Part shown: one piece after another, positions 49,795 through 61,147 of the stretch | How the letters are laid out: the number at the start of each line of letters is the position of its first letter | How positions within the stretch are numbered: the stretch's first letter is position 1 | Source of the DNA: Microcebus murinus | Taxonomy: Eukaryota; Chordata; Mammalia; Primates; Cheirogaleidae | Length of the DNA stretch: 64,000 bases | NCBI RefSeq assembly: GCF_040939455.1 | Contig: NC_134116.1 | Coordinates: forward strand, 43,539,400 to 43,603,399 | Direction: 5' to 3' | The notes under the pieces: generated by a model | The model's database searches: none | What the model saw: only the letters and a program-made list of their open reading frames with translations | What the model was told of the DNA's origin: nothing | Made by a program: the position numbers and the translations under genes

Positions 49795-50510
49795 AATGGA
49801 ATCTTTCTAGGGCGGAAGTGGGTTGTTCATTCAAAAAATGCTTCCTTCCTGTCGTTCCCCTCGTGTACCCAAGTGCTGAATGTTCCGCAGGGCTGGGGGT
49901 TAGGTAACCGAGGGCATGCAGAACGGAAACTGGCCAGTTGATCCTGTTCCAGCCTTCGCGGTGCAAGGCCTGGCGCGCCACTTCATAGGCAGTAACCCCC
50001 AATGAGCAGTTGCCATGGATTTGTGCTTGGAAGTCAATTAATAACTGCCAGGAAGAGGACGCACAGACAAATTTTTGCATCTCCAAAGACTCTCCTCTAG
50101 TGTTGGTGCTCCCAGAGTTATTTTCTTTTCCAGTTTTTTTTTTTTTTATTATTCGAAAATATACTCTGTGTTCTCAGTCTCCTATGTTACTCCATCTCCC
50201 AAATAAATTGGCAACCTTTCTTTTGAGGGCACTGTACTGAGCTTTCTGTCTAGGTAGCTTTCGTAATCACACTTCGAAAAACAGTAGATGTAACCTTTTA
50301 CTTGGCAGCACATACTCAAACTACATGTTAAATGGTTTTTGTTAAAAGCGTGGCGGGTTGGGACCGCCACCTGTGAAAAAGCTGCTCATCGGTCTAATTC
50401 CAAACGCTAAATTACACCATCTAGGAAGCGTTTCTTAGTCACCCCTGCTGGACATTTTTCTTCTGTGTGTCCGTTGCTGTGAACAAGCACAACATTCCGT
50501 GCAAATGGAT
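49795..50510. other. CpG-dense islet in an AT-rich desert; identity unknown
   Basis: CpGs cluster here, for example GTCGTTCCCCTCG, AACCGAGG, TTCGCGGTG, GGCGCGCC, AAGCGTGGCGGG, ACCGCC, ATCGG and AACGC, while most of the window has very few. The first part (49825-49960, GTTCATTCAAAAAATGCTTCC..GGCTGGGGGTTAGG) vaguely resembles an L2/MIR-type repeat. The minus frame 49793-50086 (97 codons in track form, about 95 from its first ATG) and frames at 50010-50370 resemble no protein I know. It could be a young or exapted TE, a small regulatory element, or an unmethylated promoter. I do not assign a function. Confidence 0.45.
50350..50370. repeat. GC-rich perfect hairpin
   Basis: GTGGCGG, a 7-base loop, then CCGCCAC. 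This is the only GC-rich perfect stem of this size noticed in the window, and it lies in the CpG-dense islet. Confidence 0.85.
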
Positions 50511-50564
50511 TGAGGTAACAGCTGGAAGACATTAATAAAATGTCAGCTGTTAAAAATAAATTAA

Positions 50565-50908
50565 TTTTTGTTTTTATTTTATTTTATTTTTTTGAGACAG
50601 AGTCTCACTCTGTTGCTTGGGCTAGTGTGCCATGGCATCAGCCTAGCTCACAGCAACCTCAAACTCCTGGGCTCAAGGGATCCTCCTGCCTCAGCCTCCT
50701 AAGTAGCTGGGACTACAGGCATGCGCCACCACGCGGGGCTAATTTTTTCTATATATTTTTAGTTGAGCAATTAATTACTTTCTATTTTTTGGTAGAGACA
50801 AGGTCTCGCTCTTGCTCAGGCTGGTTTCCAACTCCTGACCTTGAGCGATCTGCCTGCCTCTACCTACCTGAGTGCTAGGATTATAGGCGTGAGCCACCGT
50901 GCCACGCC
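50565..50908 (-). mobile_element. Dimeric Alu
   Basis: Minus-strand Alu from a T-rich tail, GAGACAGAGTCTCACTCTGTTGC, to GTGAGCCACCGTGCC. The linker region reads TTTTTAGTTGAGCAATTAATTACTTTC, a variant of the strepsirrhine linker. AAAAATAAATTAA at 50552-50564 and AAAAATAAAATTAA at 50909-50922 are consistent with a target-site duplication. The 112-codon frame here is Alu translation. Confidence 0.93.
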
Positions 50909-50924
50909 AAAAATAAAATTAAAA

Positions 50925-52336
50925 TGTTTTCCCTGTTTAGCAAACGTAGAGTATATATTTCATGACCATTTTGCAGCTGGAGTGATTAGGACCTTTATTA
51001 GTCAATGATATGTAAGTGGAAATCATGTATTCCTTCCCCATCCCTGCCCCAGTTTAAATTATCCTTGTACAAACACTCTCATTATCTTTGCTCAGTGGGC
51101 TGAACAGAGAAAACTTGGAGCCATGTGTTAAAGAAGGTGGAGCCAGAAGTTTGAAGAGCCTGTATGCTTGAGTCATCACTGTGAGGAGTAGTATGATCAG
51201 AAACATCCCTATTGAACATTGAACTAAGCTAGAAATATTTTTGTTATGTCAAACCACTAAGATTTTGATTATCTATTCAAGCAGTTTTTACTAACTTAGT
51301 ACATATCTACAATATCTTTCTATCTTATCAGTAGTAACTAATGTTAGAAGTATATTGAGCAAAAGCAATTGGTACATGGAGTTTAGCCTATACCCAAATG
51401 AAGTAATTACCCTTAGATCCAAAATACCTGACCCTCCAAAACACCTGATTCCTATTCCAACTAGTGTTGCTCATTTCCACCTTGTTTCAACTAATTTACA
51501 TCATTCTTGGTTTAAATTGTCAACAAATTGTCTTTGTTCTGTAATCATGTTTTATTTGAAAATAATAAATCTTCTAAACCGTCATGAAAATCACTGGAAA
51601 AAAACGATGAAAATTCAAGATCAGAGAAGAGGAAAGACCTCTTAGTCCACTTAGAATCAGAAAACATCTCCGTGTTGAGATTGGGCAGATCTGACACTTT
51701 TGGGGCAGAAATTTTCAATTAATTGTTGTCATCTAAAATGCTGCTTGTCAGTCACAGTTTATAATCTTAACTCTAAAAAGATCATGAAATGATATGTCAA
51801 TTACTGAGCTGAAATAATGAGATGAAGCATCCATGAGCTACTCTTATCTAACAACCTTAAAGCTTTAATTTTTAAAAAAGAAAAATTCCAACTTTTTTAT
51901 CAGTTGACATTAGTCAGGTTGTTCCATTCTATTAATACTTATGAATTATTTATTAATGTTTTATACAACTCTGCCAGGCAACTTTCTTTTGTCCTATTGT
52001 CTCTGTCATACAGATTTTTTTTGTTGTTGTTTTTAGTTAGAAAAGTAAAACAAGCATTGGCATCTCATTTTCAACTTTTATCAAGGCCTTAAAGGAGCTA
52101 TTCTTGACTATACTACGTAACATCATGTCCCACCTCACTCTATGTATGTCATTTTATATTTTCTTAAATTGATTATTTTATGACACCTTTTACAATATGA
52201 AATATAAGTGTATATACGGGGAATTTTTGGTCTAAATATCCATCTATGAATTAAGCTTATTGAGAGCATGGATTCCATCTTCTTTCTACCATTGTATACT
52301 CAATAACTAGTGTAGTAGACATAATAAGTACTGACT
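50925..52336. other. Mostly unassigned DNA, possible LTR remnant
   Basis: Around 51080-51305, GGAGCCATGTGTTAAAGAAGGTGGAGCC..CAAACCACTAAGATTTTGATTAT..AAGCAGTTTTTACTAACTTAGTACA resembles a decayed MaLR or related LTR end (low confidence). The 96-codon frame at 51355-51645 has no recognisable domain. Confidence 0.35.
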
Positions 52337-52373
52337 AATTATATCAGGGGTCCTCAAACTTAAAACAGGGGGC

Positions 52374-52711
52374 TGTCGCGCCCGCCTCGCCAGCAAGGAA
52401 GACGCGGCAACTGGAGTTCTTCTGGCCGTGCTTTAATGGGGTTCCCTTTAGACTTGCATGATGCGGAAGACCCTGAGCACAAGCTCTCACACACTTATAT
52501 ACTCTAAGGAAAGGGGGGAAGTGATGGGGATAGGTTAAAAGCGCGCGAGGGTTGTTACTGATAGGCCAAGCTAAGATCCTTCATATGCATACTTAATAAG
52601 ACAGGAAAAGCCCCTACACCTGCGCGGTTCACCCTGTTTATCAGTCCTGTAGTATCGGCGTGACCAGAAAGCTGGCGCCATCTTGCAATGGCGTTAACAC
52701 CGCGCCCCACA
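52374..52711 (-). mobile_element. Solo LTR of an endogenous retrovirus (class II-like)
   Basis: A 338-bp unit inserted in the hAT element. It has TGT..ACA ends on both strands and a perfect 6-bp target-site duplication GGGGGC (52368-52373 and 52712-52717). On the minus strand it carries a TATATAAG-type box (52495-52502) and, about 60 nt on, an ATTAAA poly(A) signal (52432-52437) followed by U5 to the terminal ACA. A 6-bp duplication is typical of class II (betaretrovirus/ERVK-like) elements; class I usually leaves 4-5 bp. CpGs are well preserved, suggesting a fairly recent insertion. No second LTR or internal viral genes are present. Confidence 0.9.
52495..52502 (-). promoter_or_regulatory. 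TATA box of the solo LTR
   Basis: On the minus strand the sequence reads GAGTATATAAGTGTG, at the expected U3 position upstream of the ATTAAA signal. It would direct minus-strand transcription if active. Confidence 0.7.
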
Positions 52712-52889
52712 GGGGGCCAGTTCACTGTCCCTCGACCGTTGGAAGGCTGGACTATAGTTTTTTTAAAAAACTATGAACAAAGTCCTATGCACACTATACA
52801 TATCTTATTTTGAAGTAAAAAAATAACTGGACAAAAACATCAGATGTGGCCCGAGGGCCGTAGTTTGAGGACACCTGAATTAAATGAAT

Positions 52890-53404
52890 TGTAGATACTC
52901 TTATGTAAATTGTGTATTTTCCATATGCCTTTGTGAGATGACATCATTGGTACTAAAGAAAGTCAGATGTATACATTTTATTGCTTCTTGAGGCTAATTA
53001 ATAATAGAGTTTCTAATTATAATGATTAGTAAATATTTTTGAATTGCTCAATATTATTGAATTATTGAATTAATATTATTGATTTATAGATGCAAAAATT
53101 TACATACTAGCATTCTCTCCTAAGTATATTCACAGTGCAAAAATAAATGTACATGATATAAGGTAACCTTTGGAAATAATACCTGATATATATGTTTTAT
53201 ATTTCATTTTTATTTCTAGACTGGGCTTTATAATTTTTTGATTATTAACTAAAGTTAAATTATCGATATAACATTTAGATGTTGAAATGATAGACCTAGC
53301 AAATTGTGAAATTGGGAAGGCTAAAGTTGCTATATGAATATCAGATAGAATAAATTCAGGCTCCAGTCAGTATTGTATACAGTAGCTGAAAAAAAAGATT
53401 ATTC
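52890..53404. other. Unassigned AT-rich DNA
   Basis: No repeat or gene recognised. Short repeats of ATTATTGAATT occur near 53050-53085. Confidence 0.4.
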
Positions 53405-54601
53405 AAGAGAGAATGAGAAATATTATTTAGAGATAAAAGTGAGAATTTATCAAAATGAAATAAAAATCATAAATATGTATGAACCTAAAAACAGATGTTC
53501 AAATATGTAAAGTAAAACTGTTAGAACTGAAGGGATACAGACACATTTTCAATCACATTTGCAGAAGTCAGTATTCCTATCTTTGAAATTGACAGGCAAT
53601 TTTAAAAATGGGCATAGATGATCCTAATCACATTATTAAATAAATAATATTATGAACCAACTTGAACTAATTCATATTTATAGAACATAATATTCAGCAA
53701 TTTCAGAAGAAACTACAGTGTTTTGAAGGTGCAGGGTGCATTCACAAAGGTGGACAAAATTCTGGGCCTTTATAAAATAGTTTCAATTTGTTTAAAATCT
53801 TAAAATAATACAATATATTTTGTGGCCAAAATTGGATTTAAATTAATGTTCATTCTTAACTATAATGATACCTTGGAATTTGAATGTATTTGGAAATTAA
53901 TCAACAATGAAGATATATCACAAAAAATTAGACAATGCTTTTAAAGGAAAAATAAAGTATCATCATATTTAGCAAAATAAAGCACTGTTTCGAAGTAAGT
54001 TTAATGTGCTAATACTTATAATAACTCGGAAGAGTTCAAAAATAAGTACAAAAAGATATGATAAAGCAGAGCAATAAAACTGAAAACTGACAAAGAATAA
54101 AGATAATTAGGTTCTGTGAAAAGATTCACAAAATTCACAAACTTTTTCCTGTTAAGAAAAAATAAAGACAACACAAATTATAAATAATCACTAGTGAAAA
54201 AGGACATTATCCTATATATCTTACAAACATTAAAAATATTTATGAATATATTATACATAAAGCAGTGCAGACAAGTTTGACAACTTGATACTGTACAGTA
54301 GCTGGAAATAGAATATTCCATAAAACAAAATGTACTAACACCAACAAATGATGAAATAGGTAATATAATGTCTCTATAACTATTGCAGAACTTACATCTT
54401 CTTTTCATTAAATTTTTTCACAATGAAAATCATAAGAAAAGATATTTTATTAGTGTATTTCATCAGACATTTAAGGAAAAAAATGCAATATTTGACAAAC
54501 TCTTTGAAAATATACAGAAGTTAGAAAACATCAACCAAATTATTTTATGAAACAACAATAGTCCTAATACCAAAACCAAAGAATAACATTACAAAAATAA
54601 T
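53405..54601 (+). mobile_element. Old L1M ORF2, endonuclease region to RT start
   Basis: Degenerate ORF2: GAGATAAAAGTGAGAATTTATCAAAATGA, CTGTTAGAACTGAAGGGATACAGACA, CCAACTTGAACTAATTCATATTTATAGAACA, TTCTGGGCC, then CCTAATACCAAAACCAAAGAATAACATTACA (the start of the RT region). It is interrupted at 54602 by an Alu. Many stops; non-functional. Confidence 0.82.
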
Positions 54602-54617
54602 AATAATACATAGTATT

Positions 54618-54902
54618 TTACTTTATTATTATGAGACAGGGTCTTATTCTGTTGACTGGGCTAGAGTGCAGTGTTGCAATTATAGCTCCCTGCAACTTCA
54701 AACTCCTGAGCTCAAGTGATCTTCCTGGCCTAGCCTCCAAAGTAGTTAGGGATACAAATATGCACCACTGCATAGATTTTTGTATTTTTGATAGAGACGG
54801 GGTCTTGCTATGTTGCTCAGGCTGGTCTAGAACTCTTGGCCTAAACTGAATCACCCCACCTTAGTGTCCCAAAATGGGTGAGCCACCATGCCATGCCTGG
54901 CC
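54618..54902 (-). mobile_element. Old Alu (AluJ-like) in L1
   Basis: ATGAGACAGGGTCTTATTCTGTTGAC..GGGTGAGCCACCATGCCATGCCTGGCC with a typical TTTTTGTATTTTTGATAGAGACGGGG linker and no strepsirrhine insert. A 16-bp target-site duplication (54602-54617 and 54903-54918) differs at one base. Frames at 54618-54854 are Alu translations. Confidence 0.93.
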
Positions 54903-54918
54903 AATAATACGTAGTATT

Positions 54919-55365
54919 AGACAGTGTTACTGTTTCAAAAAGCAATTTTCCATTGACTCTGAGTGTCCATGCTTGGTCTTACCACTTATACCAAAAATGC
55001 AAAGCTCTTCCCCAGATCATTTCTCATTGTTCTTTGCAGGACTATCTGGAGAGATGAGGTGACATATCTTCCAGATCAGATAGCAGACTAGATTTCATTT
55101 TCTATAAAACAAACTTCATGTATCACTAATGAAACATAACTCACTATATGTGCAAGCTTTGATGATGAACTCTATGAATAATCCTGTGGGATTTGGAGAA
55201 GGAATAGAGAATTAATATTAATGACTCTAAAACTCTTGCTACTGCTTTACCATGAGTAATAGAGTATGTTGTTTCTGACCTGGTAGGCTTTTGTCTTCTT
55301 CCAGTATTCATGTAAGTATGATAGGTTAACTTGCTAGCTTCCAAGCACCTGTAGTGCAAAATCTT
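54919..55365. other. Unassigned 0.45-kb segment inside old L1
   Basis: This segment lies between ORF2 positions that are normally close together, so it is an insertion or replacement in the L1. Motifs such as GGACTATCTGGAGAGATGAGG, GATGATGAACTCTATGAATAA and GGCTTTTGTCTTCTTCCAGTATTCATG look repeat-like, but I cannot name the family. The 71-codon minus frame at 55144-55359 is not identified. Confidence 0.4.
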
Positions 55366-56265
55366 AGAACCAAAAATCCTTCAAGAACAGAAAACAATAC
55401 ACTAGCAAATATACTTCAAAAATATATAAAACATAGACAAGTGCTATTTGTTTATGAAATGCAAAGTTGCTTTAAAATCCAAAAATTATTCATAGTAATT
55501 TGTATCATTAATGGAATAGAGTGAAGAATCATTAGGATCATTTAAATAGAAACATAGTTTACAAATGCAAAGTACCATTCATGATTAAAACTTCCAGCAA
55601 GTTAGGATTAGAAATAAACCTCCTTAGATTGATAGAGGAAACATGATACTTAATTGTAAATTATGAAATTTTTTATTCTAGAATCAAAAAGAAAGCATGG
55701 ATGCACCATTATACTGAAGGTCTTAGAAAAGCATAAAGATGATAAAAGAAAAAAGTATTACAGCTCTATTTACCTAGGATATAATTATTTATTTATAAAG
55801 CACAGGATTACACAAAAAACTACTAGAAGTACTAAGTGAAAGGTCAGAGGAAGCAAGTTTATTATTAAAACTTAGATATTCATTTTATATAAAATCAGCA
55901 AATAATTGGAAAGTGAAAGGTTAAACATTTTACAATAGCAATTTAATACATAAATTAATTTGGAATAAATAAATGGAAAGTTATACCAAATTTATATATT
56001 AGAAAAACCAATTTTTTTTAGATATTTAATCCTCTCCAAATTGATCTATGGATTAAATGCCATCCCATGATAATCCTAAAATACTTTTTGGGTAAAATTT
56101 ATCAATTTTAATCTATAATTTATAAGTATTTTCAAAGGATAATAATTGCTAGAAGAGGAATCAAGAAAGACAGGATTAAAAACACATTCAGTGAAGTACT
56201 TATAATATAAAATCCAGTTGTAGTTCATAAAGTAAGAATCAAATTAGTTATCTATAACATTTATT
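55366..56265 (+). mobile_element. Old L1M ORF2, RT region continued
   Basis: AACAATACACTAGCAAATATACTTCAAAAATATATAAAACATAG, CATTCATGATTAAAACTTCCAGCAAG, CTACTAGAAGTACTAAGTGA, ATGGATTAAATGCCATCCCATGATAATCCTA: ordered as in ORF2 and continuing the 53405 element. Several internal segments are missing and stops are frequent. Confidence 0.78.
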
Positions 56266-56269
56266 AGAA

Positions 56270-57755
56270 TTTTATTATGATGGGGTTCATGGTATTAAAA
56301 AGATTTTCTTTGTGTATTTGTGCTTTGCGTTTGTGTTGGTTTACTTTTTAATGGCTGTGCTTCATTTGATTTAATAAAATGACAAAAAGATTTTATTCAT
56401 ATAGTCATGAATATGATCTAACAGAGAATTTGATAATCAAAGTTGCAATGAAAGAGCAGGTAATTTTGGAGACACTGCACATTGTTGTAAGTGATAGATG
56501 ATGGATAAGATTCTTCCCTCAAAAGGGGCAGGTAGACTTGTATTATAAAGAGAGGAAAGGCTATTCTTTCCTCAAATAAAAAGATTCATGTGATTTTAGA
56601 AAAGTCCTCATCAAAATTTTCTTCCTTTAAAACTAAGTCATAACTTTTACTGACGTTTCTAAAGTCATCAAAGACTTTTGATTCACTTTTCTAGCAATGA
56701 CCCAAAGGCTCATGTCTATTTAGAAAAAAGTAGTGATAAAGTACAGATATTGTAAATCATCCTTGCAAAATAGTATTTTGGCAATTTTAGAATGGGTTTA
56801 AATATGCAGGAATTTAGGCTTTAGTTAATAAACTCTGTTTCAATTTTGATCCTAAGACTTGATCACAAAATATTATTTCAATTTATTATCATATTTTTAT
56901 TTATTCTACCATATAAAGAAACAAACTTTGGAGCATATATTCTCCTCCATTTTTCCATGTTTGGAGAAGTTTAAGGGCCAAAATTCTAAAAATATTTCTA
57001 CAATTAACTACTTTTTATATTCAGAGATTATATTCCAGTTAATTTTTCAGATCTTCAGTATATTTTTACTATACTCTTTTCCTCACACAATGCATTAACA
57101 GCTTAAATGCATATATTAAAAAGGTATTATTAGCCATGTTTTATACTTATTATATATTATATGGTGTTTTATTATAGTTATTGAATCATATTTATTCACC
57201 CAAATGTATCATTAGCTAGTCTAAATTTACTTCCAATGCAATTTAAAATTATGCTTACTCAGGATACTTAAAAAGTGCGAAATTGTCATTTGTCAGTGTT
57301 TCCAGCCTAATTTCTAGCCCTGAGAAAAAATGTCATAATCTGAAAATTCTATTTTTTGAATCTGTATTTAAACAGAAAAGGAAATGGACTACTACCATGC
57401 TGAATGGGGATATTAAATTCACATGGAGAGTTATACAGTCTAAACAATATCTTCTTCATAAGTTTGATATCTTTCATATAGAATACAATATACTAAAATG
57501 TGTTCAAGCATAGAGTTCTTGCCTTAAGGCAACCATAAACATTTCTCATTTACAACTTCCTGGAACAAATTCCATAGCAAAGAATGCTTAAACTAAAAGT
57601 CTTTCATTCAATAAGTGATAGGCTGATAAGATTCAAAATGAGTGAAAGTACTGAGACTGATGTTAAAATAGATGCCATGCTTAAATATAACATCACAGCA
57701 TCTCATGTGACAAAACTTCATGTTAAGAAGTATAAGATAAGAAATAATGTTTTCT
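56270..57755. other. Unassigned AT-rich DNA, no gene seen
   Basis: No repeat or exon recognised. Frames at 56859-57098 and 57283-57513 are AT-driven. Confidence 0.4.
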
Positions 57756-57759
57756 TTAA

Positions 57760-57855
57760 AGAACAAATTAAAAGAACTAACTTAAGGTCACACACTGAGT
57801 AAGCTGCAGAACTGGAAACAAATTCCAGACCCATTTTTTGGTTTTCTACTTTAAG
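57760..57855 (+). mobile_element. MIR-like 3' fragment
   Basis: AACTTAAGGTCACACACTGAGTAAGCTGCAGAACTGGAAACAAATTCCAGACC..CTACTTTAAGCACTATGG follows the MIR core/tail pattern (AAGGTCACACAGCTAGTAAG..GGGATTCGAACCC). An L1 end abuts it. Confidence 0.65.
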
Positions 57856-58172
57856 CACTATGGTTATCAGAGGCTGGGAAAGGTAGCGATGGAGAGAGGA
57901 TAAAGTGGGGATAGTTAATGGGTACAAAAATACAGTTAGATAGTAAGATAGAATGATCAATATTTGATAGCACAACAAAGTGACTCTAATCAGCAAGAAG
58001 TTACGGTGCACTTTAAATTAACTAAAAGAGTGGAATTGGAATGTTCCTAACGCAAAGAAATGTTATTTGATTAATTCACATTTTGTATCTGTATCAAATC
58101 ATCACATGTATCCTATAAAGATATACAGTTATTATGCACCCATAATAATTAAAAATTTAAAAAAATAAAAAT
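57856..58172 (+). mobile_element. 5'-truncated L1 3' end, older primate type
   Basis: GGTTATCAGAGGCTGGGAAAGG, GTTAATGGGTACAAAAATACAGTTAGATAG, TTTGATAGCACAACAAAGTGACT, CATGTATCCTATAAAGATATACAGTTATTATGCACCCATAATAATTAAAAATT. The minus frame at 57718-58011 is a shadow. Confidence 0.9.
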
Positions 58173-58174
58173 CC

Positions 58175-59725
58175 AATTTGTATTTGCAATCTGTATTTTT
58201 GCATTTTGGTAATTTTCAACAGTGAGAATAAGTAGCTTTTCTTTTCTTCTTATTATTATATTTTGAGTCAATTTGATGTTATCATTTCCAGCTCTTATCT
58301 TAAATTTGTTGCTCTGGAATTGTCTCAATGATAGAAAATCAATTTTAATATTCTGTTTGAACATTTTTTCTTTAGTGCTTTCTGAGGTTCTTTGAACTTT
58401 CATTTTTAAAAGTATTTACATGCATTTTTAAAACAATATCTAAATGACAGTATAAAATTCTTGATGGTATTCTTTTAATATAATCAGTCAAGTTATAATG
58501 ATGTACACTAAGTCACTAAAATGATAAAGAGTCTGATTTACTGGATTTTGTAGATTAGTAATGAAGCAATTACACACATAAAAAATTAAGGGAAGTACAA
58601 CATAAATGGGTTTTTTTCACTTATTTTGACAACTCTAGTTTAAATTATTTATGACATGTCTCACAGTATGCTAATGAATAGCTACTAGTACCCTATGAAA
58701 TACAATTTTGAGGTTTAAATAAGCAGCTAAAATCCTGTATTAATAAATCTTGTCTGAGAGTACATTGAGATGCTAGGGGTTTTTTGAGAATTAACAAAAG
58801 AAAAAAATACCATATAGATTGGCTTCCATAAATAGAATTTAAAGTGTGATGTGCCCCTCTGGCATATCTGATTCCTTTAACATTTCTGTGTCCCAGAAAA
58901 GTCTAATAAGTCTTCAGAACTGGTATTTGATTTTCTTTGCTCCATTCTTCTGACAACTTTGCATGATAGGGATATATAATGTTATTTAAAAGTTATATCA
59001 GGCCTTAAAAATTAAAGTTACAAAATTGAGATTATTACTTTGAAAATTATTTTGTAACAAGAGATATTTAGAAATGAACTGCTATTTAAAATCATTAGAT
59101 TCATACTCTATTTTATTAATAAGCCATCGGTAATGTTCATGCTATTATTCATTTACTGAGTTTATAGGAAAATTAATGATATCAAAATTGATTTCTCATT
59201 TTTTTATTTATAAACATATAAATGCAAAGTTTTAAGTGTCTCACTAATGTGAAAATTCAACCACATAATAAAATATCTAACCAATTATCAAATTATGCTG
59301 GAAGACATATAAACTATTAATTATTTATTTCATTTTTTCCTTGCTCATAAATGTTAGGAGATTTTGACATTTATGCAATGGTACCCACTGAGGATGATAA
59401 GCTTCATTAATCTATAAGACATAGTACTTTAGCTGTAAATATACACTTATAATTTATTTTATTTGACATTAAAATATTTCTTTGCCAAAATCATTTTTCT
59501 CCTTCCTCAGTTAATAAACAAGTACATATACACTTACTCTAAATCACAAAACAAAATAGAAAAAAAGCAAAAAAATTTTTTAAGAACACAAATTTTTTCA
59601 GTTGTTATTCCTGAGATTACATTTAAATATGAATTTGTCATGCATCAGATTTTGTTTATGTGGCCCATATATAAATTATAATTAGAATGTCTATTGTGCT
59701 CAGGAATAAAGTGCATTGAGTAAGT
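58175..59725. other. Unassigned AT-rich DNA, no gene seen
   Basis: No repeat family or exon recognised in about 1.5 kb. Confidence 0.4.
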
Positions 59726-59726
59726 G

Positions 59727-60134
59727 TCATAGTCTGCTTGGGCTGCTATAGCATAATACCACAGACTGAGTGACTTAAACAACAGAAGTGTGTCTCTCAC
59801 AGTTCTGGAAGGTAGAAATTCAAGATCAAAGTGGTGGCAGGTGTGGTTTCTCCTGAGACATTTCTCCTTGACTTGCAGATGGCCATCTTCTTGCTGTGTC
59901 CTCACATGGTCTTTCCTGTATTATCATTTCATGTTTGTGGTGTCTCTCCATATGGCCAAATTTCCTCTTCTTATGTGGACATTAGTCATACTGAATTAGA
60001 GATCTTAAAGATCACATTTTAACTTAATCACATATTTAAATAACTTATCTTTAAATGCAGTCACATTATCAACTAATGGGGGTTAGGGCATAAACACGTG
60101 AATTTTGAGCAAATGCAAGTCAACCTATAGTAAT
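59727..60134 (-). mobile_element. MLT1A-like MaLR LTR
   Basis: In reverse orientation: ATAGTCTGCTTGGGCTGCTATAGCATAATACCACAGACTGAGTGACTTAAACAACAGAAG, CTCACAGTTCTGGAAGGTAG, GGCCATCTTCTTGCTGTGTCCTCACATGG, GGGGTTAGGGCATAAACACGTGAATTTTG. It is the clearest MLT1 copy here. Frames at 59645-60022 are LTR shadows. Confidence 0.85.
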
Positions 60135-60689
60135 AAGTCAGAAAATCATTAGTTAATCCAATGAAGGAAGAATGAAGAATATTGGAGAAATGCATTTTTC
60201 TCCTCCTATTCGAGTTCACTTTTAGTGAATACTCAAGTTTATAGAGGGAACTACTCCTTTAACTTCTTTGCTAATGTTAATAAAGACACATTTACCTTAC
60301 TATATTTCTCTCCATCTGCATAAGTATGGTGTTACTTAGCAACTTTAGTGAACCAAGTGTATGTTTGATGCTAGAGATAAAAATTAGAGCAAATTACATG
60401 TATCCATAGCCTTCAGAGAGCTTATACTCCATGACATGTATGCTATGATATGTATTATGTGATTACAAAAATAAAACTCATTATTAAAACAATGGCAAAT
60501 GCTAATAAAGAAAGTTGAGGGTATTAGTAAAATACTTGAGTTCTGACCTAGTCTCTAGGTACCGTTCCAATTTACCTTAGAGAAGTGACATAAAAATTGT
60601 GACTTTAAAAATAAATATGAAGAAATGCCATTTCCAAAATGTATGAAATAGAAGGGTTGGGCAACTAAATAAAGAACAGCTGGAGCTAA
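60135..60689. other. Unassigned DNA, no gene seen
   Basis: No repeat or gene recognised. Confidence 0.4.
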
Positions 60690-61147
60690 GAGTGGTGGAG
60701 TCATCAGTTGATGGATATTTAGGTTGATTCCGTAACTTGGCTATTGTGAATAGTGCTTCAATAACCATGGCAGTGCAGATATCTCTCCTACAAAGTGATT
60801 TCATATCTTTTGGATAAATACCCACAAGTGGGATTGCCATTTCATATTGTAATTTTATATTCAGGTTTTAAAGAAACCTGCCTACAGTTTACCATAATGG
60901 CTCTGCTAATTTACATTTCCACCAACAGTGTATAAGCATTCCCTTTTCTCCTTATCCTTGTCTACATTTGTTATCTTATGCCTTTGTGATAATAGTCATT
61001 CTGTTATGTGTTGATATCTCATTGTCATTTTAATTTTAGTTTCCCTAATTATTAATGATGTTGATCATTTTTACATATTTCTTTTGGTCATTTGTATGTC
61101 TTGCTTCGAAAAATGTCTATTCAGGTCTTTTGTCCATTTTTTAATCA
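60690..61147 (-). mobile_element. Old L1 ORF2 fragment, 3' part
   Basis: CAGTTGATGGATATTTAGGTTGATTCCG, GGATAAATACCCACAAGTGGGATTGCC, TTTCCACCAACAGTGTATAAGC, AGGTCTTTTGTCCATTTTTTAATCAG. A young L1 end is inserted at 61148, after which the old L1 resumes. Confidence 0.88.

Larger units (their letters stand above)
52345..52877 (+). mobile_element. Non-autonomous hAT transposon split by an LTR
   Basis: Ends CAGGGGTCCTCAAACTT and GTAGTTTGAGGACACCTG are near-perfect terminal inverted repeats. Flanking octamers AATTATAT (52337-52344) and AATTAAAT (52878-52885) give the 8-bp hAT target-site duplication with one change. Without the LTR insertion at 52374-52711 and one copy of its 6-bp duplication, the element is about 190 bp and has no coding capacity. 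Internal motifs include GGGGGCCAGTTCACTGTCCCTC and GGCCCGAGGGCCGTAG. The family name is not certain. Confidence 0.92.

Noticed and set aside
49793..50086. Roughly 95-97 codon minus-strand frame in the CpG-dense islet as a possible exon
   Set aside because: Part of it may be a reversed L2/MIR-like repeat, and no splice sites or homologous protein are evident. The islet is reported as a finding, but not as a gene.
50285..50310. GGCAGCACATACTCAAA, resembling the start of U6 snRNA
   Set aside because: The similarity stops after about 15 bases and the rest of U6 is absent.
50540..50878. 112-codon frame with [17 protein letters not shown] sequence
   Set aside because: This is the usual translation of an Alu in reverse orientation, not a protein gene.
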